A stretch of 64,000 bases of DNA from Marisediminitalea lipolytica (GTDB lineage Bacteria; Pseudomonadota; Gammaproteobacteria; Enterobacterales; Alteromonadaceae): assembly GCF_001758465.1 (NCBI RefSeq), contig NZ_MJIC01000015.1:1-64000 (forward strand), in the 5' to 3' direction. A program made the position numbers and the translations under genes. A model generated the notes under the pieces. It was not told where the DNA came from, did not search any database, and was given only the letters and a program-made list of their open reading frames with translations. Below are positions 52,006-64,000 of this stretch, one piece after another. Position 1 is the stretch's first letter. Each line of letters starts with the position of its first letter.

Positions 52006-52827
52006 ATGGATTCATTCAAAGATAAACTCAATTCACTGGCCAGAACCCTGGGTAAAGCCGTACCTAATGAATCTGAATATATTGATTACAAGACCTTACG
52101 TAAGCAATATGAAACCCAGGCCAATAAAGAAATTGCTCAGTTACAGCAACAAACCAAAAAGCAGCGAATCGAAATGCTGCATGGCCGTTCTGATCTTAAT
52201 CCTCGCTGGACCTTCGCTAACCTCATTGAAGACAGCGATGATGTAGTAGAAGCGGTAAGCATTGCTCAATCCTTTATCGCTGCGCACGAGGACAAAGCCT
52301 GGCGTGATGCCGGTTCTCACATGATGATCTTTTATGGCGATTACGGCCGTGGTAAATCCCATATTGCCGGCGCCATTGCCCATCAGCTTATTGACCAGTT
52401 TGAAGTAACTGTACTTTATCGCCAGCTGTCGACACTGCTGGAAATGCGTCACTCTGCTTATGACTTCGGTTCTCAGGACAACGCCGGCCAGAAGTTTCGC
52501 GAAGCGCATCAGGAATTGCTGGATGTCGATATGCTAATTCTCGACGAAGTCTGTGTAAACGAGACCGTGTTAAAGAAAAACTCACAAAGCTGGCTGGGTA
52601 ATCTGCTGCGTCAACGTTTGGTCAACAAGAAAAATTGTATTCTGATCACTAACCATAACCTTGGCGATCTGGAGATCGCTCTGGGCCGCTATTGTTTTGA
52701 GTCGATCAAAGAATACGATACCTACAAAGTGCGGTTTTCCGGACCGAGTCGCCGTAAAGGACTTATTCTGGACGAAGAAGATCAGGTCGCAGCAGCGCCA
52801 CGCTATCAACCTAATCAGGTACGTTAA
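52006..52827 (+). CDS. dnaC: Replicative helicase loader DnaC-like ATPase
   Basis: A 273-residue AAA+ helicase loader of the DnaC type (E. coli 245). Walker A is FYGDYGRGKSHIAGAIAH and Walker B is MLILDEVC; VNKKNCILITNHN is the sensor I region. The N-terminal about 80 residues, which contact DnaB in E. coli, are helical. It would deliver DnaB to the melted origin less than 200 bp downstream. The pair dnaT-dnaC is also an operon in E. coli, but far from oriC. Confidence 0.85.
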   Translation: MDSFKDKLNSLARTLGKAVPNESEYIDYKTLRKQYETQANKEIAQLQQQTKKQRIEMLHGRSDLNPRWTFANLIEDSDDVVEAVSIAQSFIAAHEDKAWRDAGSHMMIFYGDYGRGKSHIAGAIAHQLIDQFEVTVLYRQLSTLLEMRHSAYDFGSQDNAGQKFREAHQELLDVDMLILDEVCVNETVLKKNSQSWLGNLLRQRLVNKKNCILITNHNLGDLEIALGRYCFESIKEYDTYKVRFSGPSRRKGLILDEEDQVAAAPRYQPNQVR

Positions 52828-52850
52828 TACAACGTCAGTTTGTGTCTGAA

Positions 52851-52880
52851 ACGCCGTACACTGCTTTGTACGGCGTTTTT
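52851..52880 (+). terminator. Terminator between dnaC and oriC
   Basis: A perfect 10 bp stem ACGCCGTACA / TGTACGGCGT (52851-52860, 52867-52876) followed by T residues. It would shield oriC from mioC-dnaTC transcription. Confidence 0.88.
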
Positions 52881-52974
52881 GTATGTTGTGTCGGGTAACT
52901 AATCCCGGCTATTTTTTACCGCTTAGCGCAGACCGCTTTATCATTTATGTACTCGCACACGCTCTTTTCAATTT

Positions 52975-53405
52975 TTATGATCACTTAGCTAATGTGATCA
53001 CTGGATCTTATCCCCGTGCGATCTGAATAACTCTTTTCCACAGTAAAATAGCGCTATAAGCCTTATAATATGCGGTAACAACCGATCGGATCCTGGATCT
53101 ATTAAACAACTTATCCCCAGCTAGATCAAAGCTAGATCACTGCTGTGCATAACCTCTTAGAAGTAGCTGTGTACAAGCTTTGATCTCTGTTTTGATAAGA
53201 TCCGGTCGATATTGCTATGTGGATAAAACAGGGCCTTATACACAGGATCCCATAACGGTTATGATCGGGGTCATCCAGATCTTATTGATCGCGTAATTTG
53301 ATGTTTTAAATAAGGAAAAATGACTTACTCACAGATCTTGCGATCCCTAATAAATATAAAAATAAAAGATCTACATAGATCCTATATATTAATAAGCCGA
53401 TCAAC
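52975..53405. other. Chromosomal replication origin oriC
   Basis: Twenty GATC sites lie within 424 bp (52979-53402). DnaA boxes include a perfect TGTGGATAA (53218-53226), TTATACACA (53236-53244), TGTGCATAA (53144-53152) and one-mismatch copies TTTTCCACA (53034), TTATCCCCA (53111) and TTACTCACA (53325). A 13-mer GATCTTTTATTTT, an exact match to the E. coli oriC 13-mer consensus, lies on the minus strand at 53359-53371 in an A/T-rich stretch beside mnmG. This is the same side as in E. coli, so the unwinding element is on the mnmG side. No IHF or Fis site was assigned. Other bases of 52828-53524 are terminator and promoter. Confidence 0.93.
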
Positions 53406-53443
53406 TTTTCCCGCATTGGCGTAAAATGTAGAAAATTTAACCA

Positions 53444-53472
53444 TTTTCATTAGCCAAGAACTCAGCTAAAAT
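53444..53472 (+). promoter_or_regulatory. Promoter of mnmG-rsmG
   Basis: -35 TTTTCA (53444-53449), 17 bp spacer, -10 TAAAAT (53467-53472) with a GC-rich discriminator (ACGCGCCC). The promoter directs transcription away from oriC and is probably growth-rate controlled. Confidence 0.6.
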
Positions 53473-53524
53473 ACGCGCCCTTTTTTCTCCACTGGCTAAA
53501 CGCTTTCGTATTAGTGAGGTAACT

Positions 53525-55426
53525 ATGTTTTATCAGCAGGATTATGATGTCATTGTAGTCGGCGGCGGTCACGCTGGCACTGAAGCTGCACTTGCTGCTG
53601 CGCGCATGGGCGTGCGGACTCTGCTGCTTACCCACAATGTCGAAACTATCGGTCAGATGTCGTGTAACCCAGCCATTGGTGGGATCGGCAAAGGCCACCT
53701 GGTAAAAGAGATCGATGCTTTAGGTGGTGCCATGGCACTGGCAATTGATCAGGGCGGTATCCAGTTCAGAACCCTTAATTCCAGTAAGGGCCCGGCGGTA
53801 AGAGCTACTCGTGCACAGGCCGATCGCAGTCTGTACCGACAAGCGATCCGCAATATCGTAGAAAACCAGCCAAACCTGACTTTATTCCAGCAAAGCTGTG
53901 ATGATCTGATTGTCGAAAACGATCGGGTATGCGGCGTAGTTACCCAGATGGGGCTTAAATTCCGGGCTAAATCTGTTGTTCTGACTGTGGGTACCTTCCT
54001 TGGTGGCACTATTCACATCGGTCTGGAAAACTACCGTGGCGGTCGCGCAGGCGATCCGCCGTCTATCGCGTTAGCCGAGCGTTTGCGTGCATTGCCATTC
54101 AGAGTGGATCGCTTAAAAACCGGTACGCCTGCACGTCTGGATATCCGCTCACTTAATTTTGATGTAATGCAGCCACAACCTGGTGATACACCAGAACCGG
54201 TATTTTCGTTTATGGGCAGCCGTGATATGCACCCAAGGCAGATCCCGTGTTATATCACGCATACCAATGAAAAGACCCACGATATTATCCGCGGCGGGCT
54301 GGATCGTTCGCCCATGTTTACCGGTGTGATTGAAGGGGTTGGCCCACGCTATTGCCCAAGTATCGAAGATAAGATCACACGTTTTGCGGATAAAAATTCG
54401 CATCAGATCTTTGTTGAACCAGAAGGTCTCAATAGCATAGAAGTGTATCCAAATGGCATATCGACCAGCCTGCCTTTTGATATTCAGGAAGCGCTGATTC
54501 ATTCCATTAATGGCTTTGAGAATGCCCATATCATTCGCCCTGGCTACGCCATAGAGTATGATTTCTTTGACCCGCGCGACCTGAAACAAACTCTGGAAAC
54601 CAAGTTTATTAAGGGCCTGTTTTTTGCCGGGCAAATCAACGGTACAACCGGTTACGAAGAAGCGGGAGCCCAAGGTTTAATTGCGGGAGCAAATGCGGCG
54701 TTACAAATTCAGCAGAAGGATCCTTTGATCCTGCGTCGGGATCAGGCCTACATGGGCGTGTTGATCGACGATCTGGCAACCATGGGTACCAAAGAACCCT
54801 ATCGGATGTTTACCAGCCGCGCTGAATATCGTCTGTTATTGCGTGAAGACAATGCGGATATGCGTTTAACGGCTATTGGTCGGGATATCGGGCTGGTGGA
54901 TGATGCACGCTGGCAGGCGTTTAATACCAAAATGGAAGCGGTTGAACAGGAACAACAGCGTCTGCGAGGACAGTGGATCCATCCGGAACATGCAGCGGTA
55001 GCTGAGTTAAATACGCTGCTCAAGAATCCGGTAAGCCGCGAGCATTCACTGGAAGAGCTGATCCGTCGACCTGAAATGACCTACGAGTCACTGATGAGCA
55101 TTGCGTCGTTAGGGCCGGGCCTTGCCGATCCGATTGCCGCAGAACAGGTAGAAATCCAAATTAAATATGCGGGTTACATTGCACGGCAGTTAGATGAAAT
55201 AGCGAAAACCCAGCGTCATGAAAATACCCTGTTACCTGCTGACTTTGATTACAGTAAAATATCCGGACTATCCAACGAAGTGGTTGCCAAACTTACCGAT
55301 GCTCGTCCGGAGACAATCGGTAAGGCCGCACGTATTTCAGGTATTACGCCGGCGGCAATTTCGCTGTTGCTGGTTTATCTGAAAAAGCACGGCATGTTAC
55401 GCAAACACGAAAAGCAGTCTGCCTAA
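53525..55426 (+). CDS. mnmG: tRNA uridine modification enzyme MnmG (GidA)
   Basis: MnmG (633 residues; E. coli 629) is the FAD- and NADH-dependent partner of MnmE. The FAD-binding start [22 protein letters not shown] is followed by [22 protein letters not shown] with a conserved cysteine. [22 protein letters not shown] is the second FAD-contact block. The C-terminal helical domain (about 550-633) contacts MnmE. It is adjacent to the oriC unwinding side, as in E. coli. Confidence 0.98.
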   Translation: MFYQQDYDVIVVGGGHAGTEAALAAARMGVRTLLLTHNVETIGQMSCNPAIGGIGKGHLVKEIDALGGAMALAIDQGGIQFRTLNSSKGPAVRATRAQADRSLYRQAIRNIVENQPNLTLFQQSCDDLIVENDRVCGVVTQMGLKFRAKSVVLTVGTFLGGTIHIGLENYRGGRAGDPPSIALAERLRALPFRVDRLKTGTPARLDIRSLNFDVMQPQPGDTPEPVFSFMGSRDMHPRQIPCYITHTNEKTHDIIRGGLDRSPMFTGVIEGVGPRYCPSIEDKITRFADKNSHQIFVEPEGLNSIEVYPNGISTSLPFDIQEALIHSINGFENAHIIRPGYAIEYDFFDPRDLKQTLETKFIKGLFFAGQINGTTGYEEAGAQGLIAGANAALQIQQKDPLILRRDQAYMGVLIDDLATMGTKEPYRMFTSRAEYRLLLREDNADMRLTAIGRDIGLVDDARWQAFNTKMEAVEQEQQRLRGQWIHPEHAAVAELNTLLKNPVSREHSLEELIRRPEMTYESLMSIASLGPGLADPIAAEQVEIQIKYAGYIARQLDEIAKTQRHENTLLPADFDYSKISGLSNEVVAKLTDARPETIGKAARISGITPAAISLLLVYLKKHGMLRKHEKQSA

Positions 55427-56065
55427 ATGAGTTTTGATCGAGAAAAATTAGCTACCATCCTGAGTGACGGTATTGATGCCATGTCATTGGTGCTGTCTGA
55501 GGAACAACAAACACTGTTGCTTGACTATGTTGAACGCATTCATAAGTGGAACAAGGCGTTTAACTTAACCTCGGTGCGCGACCCCGAGCAAATGATGGTT
55601 AAACACATCCTGGACTCTTTGGCTGTGGCGCCATTTCTGACCGGGCAACGCTATATCGATGTTGGTACAGGTCCTGGTTTACCGGGGATCCCACTGGCTA
55701 TAGCCTGCCCGGATAAACAATTCACATTGCTCGATAGTTTGGGCAAACGGGTGCGTTTTATGAAACAATGTGCCTATGAGATGAAACTGGTGAATGTCAC
55801 GCCAATTCAGAGTCGGGTTGAGGAACACATCCCTGAGCAGTACTATGATGCAGTATTGAGTCGTGCTTTTGCGTCGCTAAAAGATATGTTGCACTGGTGT
55901 CAGCATCTGGTAGATTCTCAAGGTAAGTTTCTGGCATTGAAAGGCCAGTATCCGACCGACGAAATCGCTGCAATTCCTGATACCTTTACTCTGGAATCAT
56001 CTGTAGAGTTATTTGTACCGGGCCTCGAGGGCGAACGTCATCTGCTGACGGTTCAAAAATCATAG
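55427..56065 (+). CDS. rsmG: 16S rRNA m7G527 methyltransferase RsmG (GidB)
   Basis: RsmG (212 residues; E. coli 207) methylates G527 of 16S rRNA with SAM. RIHKWNKAFNLTSVRDPEQM and DVGTGPGLPGIPLAIACP (SAM motif I) are visible. The start codon follows directly on the mnmG stop. Loss of this gene gives low-level streptomycin resistance in other species. Confidence 0.97.
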   Translation: MSFDREKLATILSDGIDAMSLVLSEEQQTLLLDYVERIHKWNKAFNLTSVRDPEQMMVKHILDSLAVAPFLTGQRYIDVGTGPGLPGIPLAIACPDKQFTLLDSLGKRVRFMKQCAYEMKLVNVTPIQSRVEEHIPEQYYDAVLSRAFASLKDMLHWCQHLVDSQGKFLALKGQYPTDEIAAIPDTFTLESSVELFVPGLEGERHLLTVQKS

Positions 56066-56077
56066 TTGGGATCAAAC

Positions 56078-56872
56078 GTGGCTAAAGTAATTGCAATCGC
56101 AAATCAAAAGGGCGGTGTGGGTAAAACTACAACGGCGGTAAACGTATCTGCGTCAATGGCTGCCACTAAGCGTAAAGTGTTGCTGATTGACCTGGATCCC
56201 CAGGGCAACGCCACCATGGGGAGTGGTGTCGACAAGTACGAAGTAGATGCAACCAGCTATGAAATGCTGATTGAAGACAAGCCGGTTGATGAAGTCATCA
56301 TCAAAAATACCTCAGGCAAATATGACCTGATCGCGGCAAATGGTGATGTGACAGCGGCTGAAATTAAGCTAATGGAGCAGTTTGCCCGTGAGGTGCGGTT
56401 ACGTAATGCGTTGCAATCGGTGCGCGATTATTACGATTTTATCTTTATTGATTGTCCGCCATCGTTAAACCTGCTGACGGTGAATGCACTGGCGGCCGCC
56501 GATTCGATTTTAGTGCCTATGCAGTGTGAATATTATGCATTGGAGGGCTTAACTGCACTGATGGATACTATCCAGAAGCTGGCGTCGGTGGTAAATCCAC
56601 AATTAAAAATAGAAGGCGTGCTGCGGACAATGTATGATCCTCGCAATCGTCTGGCCAATGATGTTTCTGAGCAGTTAAAACGTCATTTTGGCGAACAGGT
56701 TTACCGTACGGTTATTCCGCGCAATGTGCGCCTTGCCGAAGCGCCCAGCTTTGGAGCGCCTGCGATGTATTACGATAAATCCTCTACCGGCGCCAAAGCT
56801 TATTTGGCACTGGCCGGTGAGATTTTACGTCGCCGGGACAAAACATCAGAAATGCCCGCCAAGGCAAGTTAA
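56078..56872 (+). CDS. parA: Chromosome partitioning ATPase ParA (Soj)
   Basis: ParA (264 residues) is the ATPase that moves ParB-parS complexes. The deviant Walker A is [13 protein letters not shown] (about residues 10-22), and [16 protein letters not shown] and [17 protein letters not shown] are the other nucleotide-site motifs. I chose the GTG at 56078 ([13 protein letters not shown]), with GGGA upstream. An in-frame TTG 4 codons earlier is less likely. It follows rsmG by 12 bp and parB is 30 bp downstream. Confidence 0.96.
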   Translation: MAKVIAIANQKGGVGKTTTAVNVSASMAATKRKVLLIDLDPQGNATMGSGVDKYEVDATSYEMLIEDKPVDEVIIKNTSGKYDLIAANGDVTAAEIKLMEQFAREVRLRNALQSVRDYYDFIFIDCPPSLNLLTVNALAAADSILVPMQCEYYALEGLTALMDTIQKLASVVNPQLKIEGVLRTMYDPRNRLANDVSEQLKRHFGEQVYRTVIPRNVRLAEAPSFGAPAMYYDKSSTGAKAYLALAGEILRRRDKTSEMPAKAS

Positions 56873-56902
56873 TAAAAAGAACATTCAGGCATTGAGGATA
56901 TT

Positions 56903-57778
56903 ATGTCAGCAAAAAGAAGAGGATTAGGACGTGGATTGGATGCGCTGTTAGCTACCAGTCAGTCTGCCTCCCGCAACGACGATGGCGACGCCACAACTTC
57001 ACAAAACAGTGAATTAAAAAAACTCCCAATCGAATTTTTGCAGCCTGGTAAGTATCAACCGCGTAAAGACATGTCACCCGAAGCGTTAGAGGAACTTGCG
57101 TCTTCTATTCGTTCTCAGGGAGTAATTCAGCCAATTGTTGTCAGGTCAGTAAGTGCTGACAAATACGAAATCATTGCTGGTGAACGTCGCTGGCGCGCGG
57201 CTCAACTGGCGCAGCTTGATATTGTGCCCTGTCTGATTAAAGAAGTGGCCGATGAAGCCGCGGTGGCGATAGCGTTAATCGAAAACATTCAGCGCGAAGA
57301 TCTCAATGCAATGGAAGAGGCTCAGGCACTTGACCGTCTGATGAACGAATTCGAACTGACCCATCAGGAAGTCGCTGAAGCCGTAGGTAAGTCACGGACA
57401 ACGGTAACCAATCTGTTGCGATTGAATAACCTCAACGAGGACGTAAAACTACTGGTTGAACACGGTGATATCGAAATGGGTCATGCGCGTGCCCTGCTTG
57501 CACTGGAAGGTGAATCTCAGTCTGATGCTGCACAAATTGTGTCTGGCAAGGCGCTGACCGTTCGTGATACCGAAAAACTGGTGCGTAAAATTCTCGAGCC
57601 TGCCGAACCCAAACCTGCCAAAGAAATCGATCCTGATGTGAAAAGTCTGGTAAATAAACTGTCTGACAATCTTGGCGCTAAAGTGTCTATTGATCATAAC
57701 GCAAAAGGTAAAGGGAAGTTGGTTATCAATTTCAATGATCTTGATCAATTAGACGGCATATTATCGCGTATTAAATAG
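56903..57778 (+). CDS. parB: Chromosome partitioning protein ParB (Spo0J)
   Basis: ParB (291 residues) is the CTPase clamp that loads at parS sites. The start has KRRGLGRGLDALLA. The N-terminal CTP-binding region shows PRKDMSPEALEELASSI and GERRWRAAQLA. The HTH (about 150-200) includes LTHQEVAEAVGKSRTTVTNLLRL, and a C-terminal dimer domain ends the protein. Two parS-like sites lie about 14 kb to the left, inside recF. Confidence 0.96.
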   Translation: MSAKRRGLGRGLDALLATSQSASRNDDGDATTSQNSELKKLPIEFLQPGKYQPRKDMSPEALEELASSIRSQGVIQPIVVRSVSADKYEIIAGERRWRAAQLAQLDIVPCLIKEVADEAAVAIALIENIQREDLNAMEEAQALDRLMNEFELTHQEVAEAVGKSRTTVTNLLRLNNLNEDVKLLVEHGDIEMGHARALLALEGESQSDAAQIVSGKALTVRDTEKLVRKILEPAEPKPAKEIDPDVKSLVNKLSDNLGAKVSIDHNAKGKGKLVINFNDLDQLDGILSRIK

Positions 57779-57800
57779 CCGTTTGAACGGCTATTTATTG
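57775..57800 (+). terminator. Terminator overlapping the parB stop codon
   Basis: Stem ATAGCCGTT / AACGGCTAT (57775-57783, 57786-57794) followed by a TTTATT tail. The TAG stop codon of parB forms part of the stem. Confidence 0.75.
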
Positions 57801-57870
57801 GTCAACTCATCAGACCTTCTGTTATAGACCCAGAAAATTTTCACAATAACATACAAAAAATCTATAACGG

Positions 57871-57898
57871 TTGAATTCTATCGCTAAAACAGTATACT
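57871..57898 (+). promoter_or_regulatory. Promoter of the atp operon
   Basis: -35 TTGAAT (57871-57876), 16 bp spacer, -10 TATACT (57893-57898), about 40 bp upstream of atpI. Confidence 0.6.
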
Positions 57899-57938
57899 TC
57901 TGTCGCTTTTTGTTGGGTTTCACAACCAGAGAATACAT

Positions 57939-58316
57939 GTGACAAAAAACTTGGCCGACAAAGGAAAATCAGTGGCCAAAAAGGCGGCGCTTTTTCAGAT
58001 TGTTTTCGCGCTGGTTTTCATTCTCATAACAGGGTTGTTGAGTACCGTTGATAAAGCCTTAGCTTTTGCGGCGGGTACAATCATCAGTATCTTACCCAAT
58101 CAGATTTTCGCATTGTTTGCGTTCAGATATGCCGGGGCGAGTCAGTTAAGACTGGTCACGAAAAGTTTTAGCCAGGGATCGAAATTAAAACTGGCAACGA
58201 CAGTAATTTTGTTTGCTATTGCTTTCGCAGGATTCAAATTAGAACCGCTTCCGGTGTTTGCCGGATTCGCAATAGCAACCGTCAGCTACTGGCTGGCGTT
58301 GTTTCGTCAACGATAG
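57939..58316 (+). CDS. atpI: ATP synthase accessory protein AtpI
   Basis: AtpI (125 residues) is a small inner-membrane protein that aids c-ring assembly. Four hydrophobic helices are visible (about 17-36, 40-60, 85-100, 103-120). The start is a GTG. It opens the atp operon, with a 111 bp gap before atpB. Confidence 0.87.
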   Translation: MTKNLADKGKSVAKKAALFQIVFALVFILITGLLSTVDKALAFAAGTIISILPNQIFALFAFRYAGASQLRLVTKSFSQGSKLKLATTVILFAIAFAGFKLEPLPVFAGFAIATVSYWLALFRQR

Positions 58317-58424
58317 TACTAACGATAAAAATAAAACGAGTCGTCCTTAGTGTTAACGAAACTAAGGCGAAGGTCGTAGAGACGAAACCGTTAAAGAATT
58401 TTAAACTTTAATTTTTTAGGTTGA

Positions 58425-59258
<834 letters not shown>

Positions 59259-59270
59259 AAACAAACAATC

Positions 59271-59589
<319 letters not shown>

Positions 59590-59638
59590 TTTTTATTAAC
59601 TCAAGTCTATTAGCGAACATTTATGAGGAGGAGCGGTT

Positions 59639-60109
59639 GTGAATATTAACGCCACTCTAATTGGTCAGTTAATCGCATTCATCGTTTTTGTGTGGTTTTG
59701 CAAAAGCTATGTATGGCCACCATTAATGGCTGCGATTGAAGAGCGTCAGAAGAAGATTGCCGACGGCTTAGCGGCTTCTGAACGCGCTGAGAAAGACCTG
59801 GAGCTTGCTCAGGCTAAAGTCTCTGAGCAATTGAAAGAAGCGAAAGCACAAGCAGCTGAAATTATCGAGCAGGCTAAAAAGCGTGGAACTCAACTTGTTG
59901 ATGAAGAAACGCAGCGCGGCCATGCTGAGCGTGAAAAAATTATCTCGCAAGGTTATGCCGAAATTGAAGCTGAACGCAATCGTGCCAAAGAGGAACTGCG
60001 TAAGCAGGTAGCAGCATTAGCTATTGCCGGCGCACAGCAAATCCTTGAACGTGAAATCGACGCCAGCGCGCAAAGCGACATTGTTGAAAAACTTGTCGCC
60101 GAGCTTTGA
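59639..60109 (+). CDS. atpF: ATP synthase subunit b AtpF
   Basis: Subunit b (156 residues, as in E. coli) is the peripheral stalk. One N-terminal membrane helix (about 5-25, [21 protein letters not shown]) precedes a long charged coiled coil of Ala/Glu/Lys character. It starts at a GTG behind a strong GAGGAG site. Confidence 0.96.
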   Translation: MNINATLIGQLIAFIVFVWFCKSYVWPPLMAAIEERQKKIADGLAASERAEKDLELAQAKVSEQLKEAKAQAAEIIEQAKKRGTQLVDEETQRGHAEREKIISQGYAEIEAERNRAKEELRKQVAALAIAGAQQILEREIDASAQSDIVEKLVAEL

Positions 60110-60124
60110 GATAGGAGATGAGCC

Positions 60125-60658
60125 ATGTCTGAATTGACAACCGTAGCTCGTCCCTATGCTAAAGCCGCTTTCGATTTTGCTGTTGAGCATAACGCCATTG
60201 CAAAATGGCAGGAAATGCTAGCTTTTGCCGCACAGGTTTCCGCAAATGAAACCGTTCATGAGCTGTCGACTGGTGCGATGGCTGCGGACAAGCTGGCTGA
60301 CCTGTACATTAAGGTCTGTGGCGATTCGCTCGATGAACATGGTCAGAACTTGGTAAAAGTACTGGCTGAGAATAAACGTTTAACCGTGTTGCCTGAGATT
60401 TCTGCTTTATTTGACTTACTTAAAGCAGATTACGAAAAAGAAGTTGAAGTAAACGTCACTTCTGCTGCTGCGCTGACTGAAGCACAGCAAACCGAACTCA
60501 GCTCATCGTTGGAAAAACGTTTGGCACGTAAAGTGAAGCTTATTTGTAACGTGGATCCTGCCCTGGTAGCCGGCTTAGTAATTAAAGCAGGCGATACAGT
60601 TATCGATGGTTCCGTGAAATCTAAATTGAACCGTCTCGCAGACGCGTTGCAAGCATAA
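60125..60658 (+). CDS. atpH: ATP synthase subunit delta AtpH
   Basis: Subunit delta (177 residues, as in E. coli) links the peripheral stalk to F1. The start [19 protein letters not shown] and the C-terminal [22 protein letters not shown] are the family signature. It is 15 bp after atpF and 14 bp before atpA. Confidence 0.97.
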   Translation: MSELTTVARPYAKAAFDFAVEHNAIAKWQEMLAFAAQVSANETVHELSTGAMAADKLADLYIKVCGDSLDEHGQNLVKVLAENKRLTVLPEISALFDLLKADYEKEVEVNVTSAAALTEAQQTELSSSLEKRLARKVKLICNVDPALVAGLVIKAGDTVIDGSVKSKLNRLADALQA

Positions 60659-60672
60659 CGGGGATAAGAGCA

Positions 60673-62214
60673 ATGCAACTTAATTCCACTGAAATTGCAG
60701 AACTGATCAAGAAAAGAATTGAACAGTTCGATGTAACCAGTGAAGCACGCAATGAAGGTACTATCGTCGCAGTAACCGACGGTATCATCCGCATTCACGG
60801 CCTGGCCGATGTAATGCAAGGTGAGATGATTGAGCTTCCTGGTGGTCGTTACGCGATTGCACTAAACCTTGAGCGAGACTCAGTTGGTGCAGTTGTTATG
60901 GGTCCTTACGCGGACCTGCAAGAAGGACTAAAAGTCCAGTCTACTGGTCGTATCCTTGAAGTACCGGTTGGTCGTTCACTGTTAGGTCGTGTTGTTAACA
61001 CCCTGGGTGAAGCGATTGATGGTAAAGGTGCAATCGAAGCAGAAAGCTTTGAGCCGGTTGAAAAAATCGCGCCGGGTGTAATCGAGCGTCAGTCAGTTGA
61101 TCAACCAGTACAAACTGGTTATAAGTCTGTTGACTCTATGATTCCAATCGGTCGAGGTCAGCGTGAGCTTATCATCGGTGACCGTCAGACTGGTAAAACT
61201 GCGATGGCAATTGATGCCATCATCAACCAGAAAGGTACTGGCGTTAAATGTGTATACGTAGCGGTTGGTCAAAAAGCCTCTACTATCGCAAACGTAGTAC
61301 GTAAGCTGGAAGAGCACGGCGCACTGGCGCACACCATTGTTGTTGCCGCTTCTGCTTCTGAGTCTGCTGCCCTGCAATACCTGGCACCATACTCTGGTTG
61401 TACTATGGGTGAATACTTCCGCGACCGCGGTGAAGACGCCCTTATCGTATACGATGATTTGTCTAAGCAAGCTGTTGCTTATCGTCAAATCTCACTGCTG
61501 CTGAAGCGTCCTCCTGGTCGTGAAGCATACCCGGGTGACGTATTCTATCTTCACTCACGCTTACTTGAGCGTGCTGCACGTGTTAACGAGCAGTATGTTG
61601 AGCGTTTCACTAACGGCGAAGTTAAAGGCCAGACTGGTTCATTAACTGCACTGCCAATTATCGAAACGCAAGCGGGTGACGTATCTGCGTTCGTACCAAC
61701 TAACGTAATCTCGATTACTGACGGTCAGATCTTCCTTGAAACTGACCTGTTCAACGCAGGTATCCGTCCGGCGGTTAACGCTGGTATCTCGGTATCTCGT
61801 GTTGGTGGTGCTGCACAGACTAAAATCGTTAAGAAGCTGGGCGGTGGTATCCGTTTAGCACTGGCTCAGTATCGTGAACTGGCGGCGTTCTCGCAGTTTG
61901 CTTCTGACCTTGACGAAGCAACACGTGCCCAGCTGGAACACGGTGAGCGTGTTACCGAACTAATGAAACAGAAACAGTACACTCCACTTTCTGTGGCGGA
62001 AACTGGTGTTTCCCTGTTTGCGGTAGAAAAAGGCTATCTGAAAGACGTGGAACTGAACAAGATCCTGGATTTCGAAGCGGCCCTGCATTCATACATGAAC
62101 AGCGAACAAGCTGATCTGATGAAGACTATCAACGAAACAGGTAACTACAACGACGACATTGAGTCTCAGTTGAATGACGCTTTAACTAAATTTAAAGCGA
62201 CACAAACTTGGTAA
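60673..62214 (+). CDS. atpA: ATP synthase subunit alpha AtpA
   Basis: Subunit alpha (513 residues, as in E. coli) is the non-catalytic nucleotide-binding subunit of F1. Walker A is [27 protein letters not shown] is the Walker B block, and [17 protein letters not shown] is a subunit signature. No anomaly is visible. Confidence 0.98.
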   Translation: MQLNSTEIAELIKKRIEQFDVTSEARNEGTIVAVTDGIIRIHGLADVMQGEMIELPGGRYAIALNLERDSVGAVVMGPYADLQEGLKVQSTGRILEVPVGRSLLGRVVNTLGEAIDGKGAIEAESFEPVEKIAPGVIERQSVDQPVQTGYKSVDSMIPIGRGQRELIIGDRQTGKTAMAIDAIINQKGTGVKCVYVAVGQKASTIANVVRKLEEHGALAHTIVVAASASESAALQYLAPYSGCTMGEYFRDRGEDALIVYDDLSKQAVAYRQISLLLKRPPGREAYPGDVFYLHSRLLERAARVNEQYVERFTNGEVKGQTGSLTALPIIETQAGDVSAFVPTNVISITDGQIFLETDLFNAGIRPAVNAGISVSRVGGAAQTKIVKKLGGGIRLALAQYRELAAFSQFASDLDEATRAQLEHGERVTELMKQKQYTPLSVAETGVSLFAVEKGYLKDVELNKILDFEAALHSYMNSEQADLMKTINETGNYNDDIESQLNDALTKFKATQTW

Positions 62215-62270
62215 TCAATGGCTGGTGGTGAAAACCACCAGCAAAACGTTGAGTAATCGGAGAGATAGTC

Positions 62271-63131
62271 ATGGCCAGCGGTAAAGAGATAAAAGGTAAG
62301 ATTGGGAGTATTAAAAATACTCAAAAAATTACCAGTGCGATGGAAATGGTGGCTGCGTCTAAAATGAAAAAGGCGCAGGAACGTATGTCCCATGGACGTC
62401 CATACGCACAAAGCATGCTTAAAGTGATTGGTCACATTGCTAACGGTAACCTTGAATATCGCCACCCTTACTTGGAAGAGCGTGAAGTCAAGCGTGTTGG
62501 TTATATTGTGATATCCACCGATCGTGGCTTGTGTGGTGGCTTAAACACCAACGAGTTTAAATTGGTCGCTAACGAAGTTAAAGCGTGGCGAGCCAAAGAC
62601 GTAGAAGTGGATTTTGCAGCGCTGGGCTCTAAAGCCTGTGCATTCTTTGGTCGGTTTGGTGGCAACGTACTTGCTGCTGAGTCGGGTATTGGTGATGCAC
62701 CTAGTGTAAGCGATATTGTGGGTATTGTTCGTGTAATGCTTAAAGCATTCGACGAAGGCAAGCTGGATAAAGTATTCCTGGTTTACAACGACTTCGTTAA
62801 CACGATGACACAACAGCCTGTGAGCAATCAATTACTGCCTTTGCCAAAGTCTGAAGACGAAACATTAAAGCATCGCTGGGATTATATTTACGAGCCGGAT
62901 CCAAAACCAATTTTGGAAGCCTTAATGGTTCGTTATATTGAATCTCAGGTATATCAGGGCGTTGTTGAAAATGCCGCGTCAGAGCAAGCTGCTCGAATGG
63001 TTGCAATGAAAGCCGCAACCGATAACGCAGGCAACCTGATTGATGAACTTCAATTGGTGTACAACAAAGCACGTCAGGCTGCAATCACACAAGAAATCAG
63101 TGAGATTGTTGGCGGCGCCGCAGCGGTGTAG
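62271..63131 (+). CDS. atpG: ATP synthase subunit gamma AtpG
   Basis: Subunit gamma (286 residues; E. coli 287) is the central rotor. It has N- and C-terminal coiled-coil helices ([20 protein letters not shown] and [18 protein letters not shown]). The central domain includes [15 protein letters not shown]. It is 56 bp after atpA. Confidence 0.97.
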   Translation: MASGKEIKGKIGSIKNTQKITSAMEMVAASKMKKAQERMSHGRPYAQSMLKVIGHIANGNLEYRHPYLEEREVKRVGYIVISTDRGLCGGLNTNEFKLVANEVKAWRAKDVEVDFAALGSKACAFFGRFGGNVLAAESGIGDAPSVSDIVGIVRVMLKAFDEGKLDKVFLVYNDFVNTMTQQPVSNQLLPLPKSEDETLKHRWDYIYEPDPKPILEALMVRYIESQVYQGVVENAASEQAARMVAMKAATDNAGNLIDELQLVYNKARQAAITQEISEIVGGAAAV

Positions 63132-63155
63132 GCAAAGGTTTATAAAAGTTAATGA

Positions 63156-64000
<845 letters not shown>

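Overview
This window looks like the origin-proximal part of the chromosome of a marine gammaproteobacterium of the Alteromonas group (Alteromonadales). The evidence is gene order and protein character: an oriC flanked by mnmG/rsmG/parAB/atp on one side and mioC/mnmE/yidC/rpmH/dnaA on the other, a Spot 42 RNA between polA and engB, the smg-yrdD-tsaC and dprA/def-fmt-rsmB-trkA blocks, and E. coli-like proteins throughout. The genus is an inference. I see no insertion sequence, prophage, CRISPR array or tRNA gene.

Layout. (1) 1-2094: the 16S end of a minus-strand rRNA operon with its leader and three tandem promoters. (2) 2095-15631: a glycerophosphotransferase-like gene, a gamma-carbonic anhydrase, aroE divergent from a truncated haemoglobin, ompW, the smg-yrdD-tsaC-hemF operon, a LysM gene with dprA, and the divergent def-fmt-rsmB-trkA operon. 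(3) 15804-22201: a six-gene cell-envelope operon of unclear function (membrane-anchored protein, exported protein, two lipoproteins, MltC-like lytic transglycosylase, papain-type protease with a Pro/Glu/Gln repeat stalk), followed by convergent trkH and then elbB. (4) 24425-32040: polA, Spot 42, a second possible small RNA, engB, cytochrome c4, a probable CsrC-type RNA, a methyltransferase gene, yihI, a DUF2489-type gene and tag. (5) 32226-39494: glyQS, a small lipoprotein, a large M14 metallopeptidase and a YcgR-like flagellar brake gene broken by one in-frame TAG. (6) 39583-48845: gyrB-recF-dnaN-dnaA on the minus strand, diverging from rpmH-rnpA-yidD-yidC. (7) 48915-52827: yajQ, mnmE, mioC and dnaT-dnaC. 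(8) about 52970-53410: oriC. (9) 53525-64000: mnmG-rsmG, parA-parB and the atp operon, with atpD cut by the window edge.

How it works together. The right half is a replication and segregation hub. The initiator (dnaA), clamp (dnaN), gyrase, probable helicase-loading proteins (dnaT, dnaC), oriC and parAB lie within 20 kb, and two parS-like sites sit inside recF. GATC clusters and DnaA boxes occur not only at oriC but also between dnaA and rpmH and upstream of polA, which suggests joint DnaA/SeqA-type control. The polA-yihI stretch keeps the enterobacterial arrangement of two regulatory RNAs around engB.

The least ordinary parts are the envelope operon, the amber-interrupted YcgR-like gene, the GGA-rich RNA candidate and the possible short RNA downstream of Spot 42. 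All were judged by reading the sequence, without database searches.
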